A DNA stretch of 64,000 nt from contig DASWZV010000085.1 in NCBI GenBank assembly GCA_036407095.1, positions 124,001 through 188,000 on the forward strand, written 5' to 3'. This document shows, piece by piece, positions 57,595-64,000 of the stretch (position 1 is its first letter; every line of letters starts with the position of its first letter). Both the position numbers and the translations under genes were made by a program. Source of the DNA: Gp6-AA40 sp036407095. GTDB lineage: Bacteria > Acidobacteriota > Vicinamibacteria > Vicinamibacterales > UBA2999. The notes beneath the pieces were generated by a model. The model did not search any database, was not told the DNA's origin, and was given only the letters and a program-made list of their open reading frames with translations.

Positions 57595-60327
57595 TCAATG
57601 CCCGCTCTTCTCACGCACCAACTCCTGCCAGTTGAGGATGACCGAGACTGCGCCGCTGCTCTGCGTGTCCAACTTGATCATCACGAAACGCCCATCGTTG
57701 GCGACGTCGAACGACGGCGGCTGTTGGCTGCGCAGGTACGGACTCTCGAACAGGCGTGTTGGAGGCTTGAAGTTGAACGCCGCGCCGGCCTCGACCGCGA
57801 CCGACATGAGGTTCGGAACCTGGTAGTAATAGAGCTCTTTGCCGTTGCGCGACCACAACGGCTCATTGCCGCCGTTTGGCGAGATGCGGATCGGCGCGCC
57901 CGGTCCTGGAAACGGCCGCACCCAGATTTCGGACGATCCTGTCGAATCCGACGTGTAGGCGATCCAGCGGCCATCGGGTGAGACCGACGCTCCCGTTCCC
58001 TCGGCGACCGGAGTTTCGACGATGGGAATCACCTGCGAGTCCTTGGCGGTGCCGAACTTCACCAGATCGGGCGACGCCTTCGGCCGCGACTCGTCGGCCA
58101 TCCGCACGACGACAATCTCCCGGCCGTCAGCCGACCACCCGTGCGGATGGAAGTGGCCGGCGGGACCCACCTGCTCCGGCGTACCGCCGCTGCCATCCGA
58201 TGGCACCGACAACAACGCGCGTGGGTTGGTCGATTCGTACACCACTCGCTTCCCGTCACGCGTGAAGAGCGGCGAATAGTGATCGCCGTCGAACGTCAAT
58301 CTGATTGGCGGTCGACCCCCGATGTCATAGGCCCATACGTCTCCTCCCACCGTGACCGCGAGGGTGCGGCCATCGGGCGAGAGGCGTGGGTTGCTCACAT
58401 TTTTCAGGTTCGCGGCGATGGTGGCGACCGGCTGGCCGTCGCGGGCGACCCAGACCAGCGATCCGATCTCGGACGCGCCGCGCACATATGCAAGTGTTCC
58501 GTTCGATGACGCCGCAAACGATCCAAGCAGATTGGCAAAGCCCACCTGTTCGGCGATCGGCACACCCTCTCCGACTGGCGTGCGGGAGCGTTCGTCGAAA
58601 CGTTGCGCGATCAAGACCGCGTCACGAAGGAACAGCAGATGCCCGGTGTCGCCATCGGGCGACGGCGCGTAGATGACGTTACGGGTCCCATGGAGGATCG
58701 CGGTCGGGTCCTGCTTGTCGGGCTCCGCGTCGAGCGAACCGACGAACACCCCTTGATCGCTGTTGTTGCGTCCGACGCGCGAGTACAGGAAGTGCCGGCC
58801 ATCCGGCAGCGCCCAAGGCAACGCGTCCACCGCAGGGGTACCCGCCGGCGGCTTGGTTCGTTGCACCGGCGTGCCACCAGCCGCGGAAACCTGCATGACG
58901 CCACCCTTGGTGACATCCGAAAAGAGGATGACGTTCTCGCGCGTCCACGTCCCGCCGGCAAAGTTGCCGACGTCGCAGATCGTCTGCGCCGGGCCGCCGC
59001 CGATGTCGATGCGTTTCAACTTGCCCTCGCTCACGAAGGCGATGGAACGTCCGTCGGGCGACCAGAAGAACGGCTGTCTGACCGGCCCTGCAGCATCGAG
59101 CGAACGGGTCTGACCAGTATCGAGCGCATGGATCCAGATGTGCGGTTCACCCTGCGTGGGATTGCCGCCGATCACCGCGATGTTGCGTCCATCTGGCGAG
59201 ATCGTGATCAGTGGACCGAGTGTGATCCCCAGCGGAACGTCGATGCGAACCGGGAACCGTGCGGTCGGTTGCGGGCGCGTCGCCCACCACACGCCCGCAC
59301 CGGCGATGGCCGCAACGATCAGCGACGCCACGGCAATCTCGGCCAACCGCCGCCCGATGCCGATGCGAGGCGCGGTGACTGCAGCAGTCGACGGTTCTGG
59401 CGCGAACGCGCCTTCGAGTGCCAACCGCACGTCGCCGATGTCGCGCACCCGCTGTGCCGGATCCTTCTGCAGGCATCGTTGCAGGACGGTGCGAGCGGCC
59501 GGTGACAGATCGGCCGGCAACGCGCTCCAGTCGAGCTCCTTGTGAATCACCGCGCCGGCCGTTTCAGTCACGGTGTCGCCGCCGAATGCACGCGACCCGG
59601 TCAACATCTCATACAGCACGACACCGAATGACCAGATGTCCGCGCGCTTGTCGGCGGCACGCCCGCGCGCCTGTTCGGGCGACATGTACGCAGAGGTGCC
59701 GAGCAGCACGCCGGCACCGGTCGTCAACGCTGGCGTCGTCATCGTCGGCGACATCGACGCGGAGGGCCGGCTGAAGCCGGCCGCTACGCCGCCCGAGCCG
59801 GGCCGTACGTAGGGGCCGTCTTGAGGCGGCCCTTCGACGAGCTTCGCCAGTCCGAAGTCGAGCACCTTGACGGTGCCGTCCGGGGTGATCTTGATGTTCG
59901 CTGGTTTCAAATCGCGATGGACGATGCCCTGCTCGTGCGCCGCCTCGAGCGCCGCGGCAATCTGTTTCGCGATCGTGAGCGCCTCGGTCGAGGGAACAGG
60001 TCCACGTTCCAGACGTTCGGCCAGCGTCTCGCCTTCAACCAGTTCGAGCACCAGCGCGCGCACGTGCGATTCGTCTGCGCGGCGCGCGTCTTCGAGCCCG
60101 TAGATTGCGGCGATGTTGGGATGGTTGATCGCCGCGAGCGCCTGGGCCTCGCGTTGGAAGCGCGCGAGCCGATCGGGGTCGTCGCCGACAACCTCCGGCA
60201 GGATCTTCAACGCGACGTCGCGTTTCAGTCGGGCGTCGCGAGCACGATACACCTCGCCCATTCCGCCTGCCCCGAGCGGAGCCACGACCTCGTACGGTCC
60301 GACGTGGAAACCTGGGCCGAGGGACAT
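57595..60327 (-). CDS. Ser/Thr protein kinase with C-terminal TolB-like propeller
   Basis: The 910-residue protein starts at ATG 60327. The kinase domain (about 9-280) has the Gly loop GAGGMGEVYRA, Lys41 in VALKILP, HRDLKPAN (Asp139), DFG 157-159 and YMSPEQARG. One membrane helix (VASLIVAAIAGAGVWW) separates it from a PD40/TolB-type propeller (SPDGRNIAVIG, SPDGRSIAFVS, SPDGRTLAVTV, SPDGRWIAYTS) that is probably periplasmic. It is presumably a membrane sensor kinase with the propeller as ligand domain. Residues 165-188, between DFG and the SPE motif, are encoded by two dispersed palindromes (59764-59832), which lengthens the activation segment. The gene is divergent from the DASS symporter. 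Confidence 0.9.
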   Translation of the reverse strand: MSLGPGFHVGPYEVVAPLGAGGMGEVYRARDARLKRDVALKILPEVVGDDPDRLARFQREAQALAAINHPNIAAIYGLEDARRADESHVRALVLELVEGETLAERLERGPVPSTEALTIAKQIAAALEAAHEQGIVHRDLKPANIKITPDGTVKVLDFGLAKLVEGPPQDGPYVRPGSGGVAAGFSRPSASMSPTMTTPALTTGAGVLLGTSAYMSPEQARGRAADKRADIWSFGVVLYEMLTGSRAFGGDTVTETAGAVIHKELDWSALPADLSPAARTVLQRCLQKDPAQRVRDIGDVRLALEGAFAPEPSTAAVTAPRIGIGRRLAEIAVASLIVAAIAGAGVWWATRPQPTARFPVRIDVPLGITLGPLITISPDGRNIAVIGGNPTQGEPHIWIHALDTGQTRSLDAAGPVRQPFFWSPDGRSIAFVSEGKLKRIDIGGGPAQTICDVGNFAGGTWTRENVILFSDVTKGGVMQVSAAGGTPVQRTKPPAGTPAVDALPWALPDGRHFLYSRVGRNNSDQGVFVGSLDAEPDKQDPTAILHGTRNVIYAPSPDGDTGHLLFLRDAVLIAQRFDERSRTPVGEGVPIAEQVGFANLLGSFAASSNGTLAYVRGASEIGSLVWVARDGQPVATIAANLKNVSNPRLSPDGRTLAVTVGGDVWAYDIGGRPPIRLTFDGDHYSPLFTRDGKRVVYESTNPRALLSVPSDGSGGTPEQVGPAGHFHPHGWSADGREIVVVRMADESRPKASPDLVKFGTAKDSQVIPIVETPVAEGTGASVSPDGRWIAYTSDSTGSSEIWVRPFPGPGAPIRISPNGGNEPLWSRNGKELYYYQVPNLMSVAVEAGAAFNFKPPTRLFESPYLRSQQPPSFDVANDGRFVMIKLDTQSSGAVSVILNWQELVREKSGH
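59764..59832. repeat. Two variable-stem palindromes inside the kinase gene
   Basis: The copies are GGCCGGC-TGAA-GCCGGCC followed by GCTACG (59765-59787) and GTACGTAG leader with GGGCCGTC-TTGA-GGCGGCCC (59813-59832). Both are typical family members, facing each other. They are translated in frame on the minus strand as residues 165-188 of the kinase (EGPPQDGPYVRPGSGG and following). Confidence 0.85.
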
Positions 60328-60370
60328 CTTCGTCGGAACCGATCTTAGTCGAATATGATTCACGCACTCG

Positions 60371-61813
60371 ATGAGACCGACCGCCGGCGCGTTGCCGAAG
60401 GTGCTCGTGCCACTCGCCATCGGCATCGCGATCGGCTTGGCGCCGGTACCAGAGGGTCTGTCGACGAACTCGTGGCGGTACTTCGCGCTGTTCGTCGCCG
60501 TGATCGCCGGCATCATCACCGAGCCGGCCCCACCCGCGATCCTCGGCATGGCGGGTGTCAGCATCGCCGCGGCCTTCGGTCTCGTTCGCGACACGCCCGC
60601 GCAGTCGGCGCAGTGGGCGCTCAGCGGCTTCAGCAACACGACGGTCTGGCTGATCTTCGCGGGCTACGTGTTCACGCGCGGCTATGCCGAGACCGGGCTC
60701 GGCAAACGGCTGGCGCTGCATCTCGTGCGCCTGCTCGGTCATCGCACGCTCGGCCTCGGCTATGCGGTGACACTCGCCGATCTCATCCTCGCGCCGGTCA
60801 CAGCGTCAGCGACCGCCCGCAGTGCCGGCACCGTGTTTCCGATCGTGCGTCAGATCCCCGAGCTCTACTCGTCGCGTCCCGAGGACGGCACGGCGCGTCG
60901 CATCGGCGCGTATGTGCTGTACACCGCGATGGCGGCAAGCATGGTGACGAGCAGCATGTTCATCACCGCGCTGGCGCCGAACACTCTCGCGGTATCGATC
61001 ATCAAGCAGACGACCGGTGCCACCGTCTCGTGGCTCGACTGGTTCAACGGCTTTGCGCCCGTCGGGTTCACGTTGCTCGCCGTCATGCCGCTGCTGGTCT
61101 TCACCATCTACCCGCCCGGGATTCGCCACGCACCCGAGGCGCCAGTCTGGGCCAACGAGCAGCTCGCGATGATGGGGCGGATGTCGCGCAGAGAGCTGAC
61201 TCTGCTCGTGCTCGTCTGCTCGGCACTCGCACTGTGGATCGGCGCGTCGCGCGTGGTTGATCCCGCGGTGTCGGCCATGTGCGTGGTAATGCTCATGGTG
61301 ATCTTCGGAGTCATATCCTGGGACGATGTGATTGGGTACGCCCAGGCGTGGAACGTGCTGATCTGGTTTGCCACGCTGGTCACGATGGCAGGAGGGCTCG
61401 TCGACACCGGTTTCATTCAGTGGTTGGCGCGATCGCTTGCGCCGTGGCTCGAGCACCTCGGTCTTCGCACCGCGATCCTCGCCGTCGTGGGATCGTACTT
61501 CTTCCTCCATTACTTCTTCGCGAGCATCACGGCGCACACGGCCAGCATGCTGCCGGTGTTTCTCGCCACCGCGGTGACGATTGCCGGCGTCTCCCCAAAA
61601 CAGTGGGGGCTGCTGCTGGCGTACCCGCTCGGGTTGATGGGCATCCTGACGACGTACACCGCGGGCCATAGTCCGATCTACTACGGCAGCGGCTACATCA
61701 GCCGGCGCGCGTTCTGGGGTCTGGGGCTGCTGCTCGGATCGTTCTACCTGGTCGTGTATCTGGCGATCGCGGTGCCCTGGTTGGCGTATTTGGAACGTAG
61801 TGTCCGGCTTTAG
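60371..61813 (+). CDS. DASS-family anion:Na+ symporter (SLC13-like)
   Basis: The 480-residue permease has about 11-12 membrane segments. It matches the divalent-anion:sodium symporter family, which carries dicarboxylates, citrate or sulfate. Blocks include ALSGFSNTTVWLIFAGYVFTRG in part, ADLILAPVTASATARSAGTVFP, ITALAPNTLAVSI and SITAHTASMLPVFLA. The last residues RSVRL and the TAG stop are encoded by a dispersed palindrome. The 43-bp gap to the divergent kinase gene must hold both promoters. It is followed by the acyl-CoA dehydrogenase. Confidence 0.9.
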   Translation: MRPTAGALPKVLVPLAIGIAIGLAPVPEGLSTNSWRYFALFVAVIAGIITEPAPPAILGMAGVSIAAAFGLVRDTPAQSAQWALSGFSNTTVWLIFAGYVFTRGYAETGLGKRLALHLVRLLGHRTLGLGYAVTLADLILAPVTASATARSAGTVFPIVRQIPELYSSRPEDGTARRIGAYVLYTAMAASMVTSSMFITALAPNTLAVSIIKQTTGATVSWLDWFNGFAPVGFTLLAVMPLLVFTIYPPGIRHAPEAPVWANEQLAMMGRMSRRELTLLVLVCSALALWIGASRVVDPAVSAMCVVMLMVIFGVISWDDVIGYAQAWNVLIWFATLVTMAGGLVDTGFIQWLARSLAPWLEHLGLRTAILAVVGSYFFLHYFFASITAHTASMLPVFLATAVTIAGVSPKQWGLLLAYPLGLMGILTTYTAGHSPIYYGSGYISRRAFWGLGLLLGSFYLVVYLAIAVPWLAYLERSVRL

Positions 61814-61846
61814 CGGACCGACGTAGTGTCCGGCTTCAGCCGGACC
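61795..61846. repeat. Tandem variable-stem palindromes overlapping a stop codon
   Basis: Copy 1 (ACGTAGT GTCCGGC-TTTA-GCGGAC, 61795-61818) contains the TAG stop of the symporter (61811-61813). Copy 2 (ACGTAGT GTCCGGC-TTCA-GCCGGAC, 61821-61845) is perfect. The two share a stem, unlike most pairs, so this looks like a local duplication. Confidence 0.85.
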
Positions 61847-61859
61847 GAGGATCATTGAG

Positions 61860-63035
61860 GTGTCTGCGATCGAAATCAATCCAAGGGCTGCCGACTTCGA
61901 CGAATACCGGCGCGCGGTTCGCGAGCTGTGCGCGGGGTTTGGCAGCGACTACTGGCGATCGCTCGACGAGCGGGCCGCGTATCCCGAGGCGTTCGTGCGT
62001 GCGTTGACGGATGCCGGCTGGCTGTCGGTGCTCATCCCAGAGGAGTACGGCGGGGGCGGGCTCGGGGTCACCGAAGCGTCGGTGATTCTCGAGGAGATCA
62101 ATCGATCCGGCGCCAACTCCGGCGCCTGTCACGCGCAGATGTACGTGATGGGCGCGCTCGTGCGGCACGGCTCGGGCGAACAGAAGGGTCGCTATCTGCC
62201 CGACATTGCCGCAGGCCGATTGCGGCTGCAGTCGTTTGCGGTGACCGAACCCACTACCGGGACCGACACGACGAAGACTCGCACAGCCGCCGTCCGGCGC
62301 GGCGATCGCTTCGTCGTCAACGGACAGAAGGTGTGGATCTCACGCATTCAGCATTCGGATCTGATGCTGCTGCTTGCGCGGACCACGCCGATCGAGAAAG
62401 TCGCGAAGAAGACCGAAGGGCTTTCGATGTTTCTCGTCGACCTGCGCGGAGCGGAGCAGCGCGGCATGACCGTCCGTCCGATTCGCAACATGGTCAATCA
62501 CGAGACGAACGAAGTCTTCTTCGAGGATTTCGAGGTGCCCGCCGACAGTCTCGTGGGGGCAGAGGGACAGGGGTTCCGGTACATCCTCGACGGCATGAAC
62601 GCCGAGCGGATTCTCATCGCCGCCGAGTGTATCGGTGACGGCTACTGGTTCATCGATCGGGCGCGCACGTACGCGGGCGATCGGATCGTGTTCGACCGTC
62701 CGATCGGGAAGAATCAGGGCGTTCAGTTTCCGATCGCCCGCGCGTACGCGAACGTGCGGGCCGCGGATTTGATGCGCTACGAGGCGGCGCGGCTCTTCGA
62801 CGTTGGAAAACCTGCAGGCGCAGAGGCCAACATGGCAAAGCTGCTGGCGGCCGACGCGTCGTGGGAGGCTGCCAACGTCTGCCTGCAGACGCATGGCGGT
62901 TTTGGCTTTGCCGCGGAGTACGACGTCGAGCGCAAGTTCCGCGAGACGAGGCTGTATCAGGTGGCGCCGATCTCGACGAACCTGATCCTCTCCTACATCG
63001 GCGAGCACGTGCTCGGCATGCCGCGTTCGTTCTGA
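61860..63035 (+). CDS. Acyl-CoA dehydrogenase family protein
   Basis: The 391-residue flavoprotein has the FAD/substrate block SFAVTEPTTGTDTTKTRTAA, VNGQKVWISRIQHSD, the RPIGKNQGVQFPIA segment and the C-terminal LQTHGGFGFAAEYDVERKFRE. It should form a double bond in an acyl-CoA, passing electrons to electron-transfer flavoprotein. The next gene is a CoA-ester-lyase-like aldolase, so a CoA-linked degradation pathway is likely. The start is GTG 61860 with GAGG upstream. Confidence 0.9.
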   Translation: MSAIEINPRAADFDEYRRAVRELCAGFGSDYWRSLDERAAYPEAFVRALTDAGWLSVLIPEEYGGGGLGVTEASVILEEINRSGANSGACHAQMYVMGALVRHGSGEQKGRYLPDIAAGRLRLQSFAVTEPTTGTDTTKTRTAAVRRGDRFVVNGQKVWISRIQHSDLMLLLARTTPIEKVAKKTEGLSMFLVDLRGAEQRGMTVRPIRNMVNHETNEVFFEDFEVPADSLVGAEGQGFRYILDGMNAERILIAAECIGDGYWFIDRARTYAGDRIVFDRPIGKNQGVQFPIARAYANVRAADLMRYEAARLFDVGKPAGAEANMAKLLAADASWEAANVCLQTHGGFGFAAEYDVERKFRETRLYQVAPISTNLILSYIGEHVLGMPRSF

Positions 63036-63036
63036 T

Positions 63037-63152
63037 TGGGGTCGGGAGTCATTACGCGTTCCGTAATGGGGTCGGGAGTCATTTCATGAGGACGGTTTGC
63101 GACGGCGTGCTCTTCGTGCGAGAGTGTCGGCATTAAATGACTCCCGACCCCA
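63037..63152. repeat. REP-like palindrome GGGGTCGGGAGTCATT
   Basis: Two direct copies of TGGGGTCGGGAGTCATT (63037-63053, 63067-63083) are followed by an inverted copy AATGACTCCCGACCCCA (63136-63152). A smaller inverted repeat ATTACG...CGTAAT joins the first two. The layout resembles REP/RAYT-associated elements. The inverted copy ends on the A of the next gene's ATG. Confidence 0.8.
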
Positions 63153-64000
63153 TGACAAGACTGTCGCGCAGCCTCTTGTTCGTGCCGGCGTCCAGGCCGG
63201 CGATGATTCAAAAGGCGGCCGCGAGCGAGGCCGATCTCGTGTGCATCGATCTCGAAGATGCGGTCGTGCCCGAGGAGAAGCCAGGCAGCCGCGCCAACGT
63301 CGTGCAGGCATTGAAGGATCTGAACTTCGGCCGGCGTACGCGCGTCGTGCGCATCAACGGGCTGGATACGCCGTTCGCGTATCGCGACCTCATTGAAGTG
63401 GTCGAAGCTGCAGGCGATCGCATCGACGTCATCATGGTGCCGAAGGTCGGCTCGGCGCGCGACGTCGAGTTCGTTGACACGTTCCTCGCGCAGATCGAGG
63501 CGAACGTTGGGCTCTCGCGCCGGATCGGGATCGAAGCTCAGATCGAGACCGCAAGCGGGTTCCTGCACTGCAGTGAGATTGCCAGCGCGTCGGCGCGGCT
63601 CGAGGGGCTGGTGTTCGGCGCGGGCGACTACGCTGCGTCGATGCGCATGCCCTCGGCCGCGATTGGTGAATTCGACGAGAACGATGCGCTCTATCCCGGC
63701 CACCGCTGGCACGCGGTGATGCACACCATCGTCGCCGCCGCCCGCGTGAACGGACTTCGCTGTATGGACGGCCCGTACGCAGGTTACAAGGACACTGCCG
63801 GTCTCGAACGCGCCTGCCGCATCGCACGGGCGATGGGGTTCGACGGCAAGCAGTGCATTCACCCGGCACAACTCTCGACGGTGAACGGCGTCTTCGCCCC
63901 GTCGACCGAGGAAATCGCCAAGGCCGAAGCCATCGTGCAGGCGTACGAGACGGCGCTCGCGGGCGGTCAGGGTGCAGTCACGCACGACGGGCGGATGATC
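63152..64000 (+). CDS. HpcH/HpaI aldolase / citrate-lyase-beta family protein, 3' end outside window
   Basis: The frame stays open to the right edge (283 codons). Family blocks are RSLLFVPASRPAMIQKAA, CIDLEDAVVPEEKP, the Glu/Asp metal site region EAQIETASGF and GAGDYAASM, and GFDGKQCIHPAQL. CitE-like members cleave or form CoA esters such as malyl-CoA or citramalyl-CoA. With the acyl-CoA dehydrogenase before it this suggests CoA-thioester catabolism. The start was placed at 63152; an ATG at 63137 in the repeat would add five residues. No ribosome site is present because a palindrome abuts the start. Confidence 0.88.
   Translation, partial: MTRLSRSLLFVPASRPAMIQKAAASEADLVCIDLEDAVVPEEKPGSRANVVQALKDLNFGRRTRVVRINGLDTPFAYRDLIEVVEAAGDRIDVIMVPKVGSARDVEFVDTFLAQIEANVGLSRRIGIEAQIETASGFLHCSEIASASARLEGLVFGAGDYAASMRMPSAAIGEFDENDALYPGHRWHAVMHTIVAAARVNGLRCMDGPYAGYKDTAGLERACRIARAMGFDGKQCIHPAQLSTVNGVFAPSTEEIAKAEAIVQAYETALAGGQGAVTHDGRMI

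Noticed and set aside
60035..60742. Minus-strand N-terminal extension frames across the kinase/symporter gap
   Set aside because: They add no conserved sequence; the kinase fold starts just after the ATG at 60327.

Overview
The window is about 64 kb of GC-rich, densely coding bacterial DNA with no rRNA, tRNA, phage or CRISPR signal. The gene set suggests a free-living aerobic acidobacterium, most likely of the Vicinamibacterales/Vicinamibacteria. It includes Oar-like TonB receptors with carboxypeptidase-regulatory N-termini, DUF1592/DUF1552 pairs, quinoprotein dehydrogenases with small cytochromes c, a TolB-propeller Ser/Thr kinase, DUF6152, MmgE/PrpD and CocE/NonD proteins. This assignment comes from gene content only; no phylogenetic marker is present.

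Layout. 1-3.3 kb: a secreted DNRLRE-repeat protein (minus strand, cut by the left edge) with a good sigma-54 promoter, divergent from a degenerate ISXO2-like transposase. 3.5-6.8 kb: a signalling operon (REC-GGDEF-EAL protein, PAS histidine kinase, Rcp1-like regulator). 6.9-13.9 kb: a methanol-dehydrogenase-type quinoprotein, a reductase/SnoaL fusion coupled to a cyclopropane synthase, thioredoxin 2, an MgtC/DUF4010 membrane protein and a cytochrome c. 14.2-28.4 kb: a TonB receptor, Tat-type MBL-fold protein, DUF1592/DUF1552 pair, ankyrin protein, tannase-family esterase, PepSY membrane protein and NHL propeller. 28.4-32.9 kb: a catabolic run (aldehyde dehydrogenase, beta-hydroxyacid dehydrogenase, carboxymuconolactone decarboxylase-like protein, cyclase). 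33.6-41.3 kb: a NarL-type two-component system beside two copies of an unnamed family/DUF6152 pair that flank a quinoprotein and cytochrome c. 41.5-50 kb: MmgE/PrpD, DUF1684 and DUF5671 genes, then an overlapping operon MFS-MmgE/PrpD-CocE. 50-57 kb: a second TonB receptor, LVIVD and NHL propellers, a cupin and a third member of the unnamed family. 57-64 kb: a pair of inverted ~210-bp repeats, the Ser/Thr kinase, a DASS anion symporter, an acyl-CoA dehydrogenase and a CitE-like lyase cut by the right edge.

The genes mostly describe scavenging of organic acids, esters and aromatic or alcohol compounds. TonB receptors bring substrates across the outer membrane, secreted or periplasmic esterases and quinoproteins attack them, cytochromes c take the electrons, and MFS/DASS carriers and cytoplasmic dehydrogenases finish the work.

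The most unusual aspect is the repeat landscape. At least six families of short dispersed palindromes occupy the intergenic spaces. In several places they have been absorbed into genes, supplying a signal-peptide core, a C-terminal tail, stop codons, ribosome-binding regions and about 24 residues in the activation segment of the Ser/Thr kinase. All functional statements rest on reading the sequence; no database search was possible.
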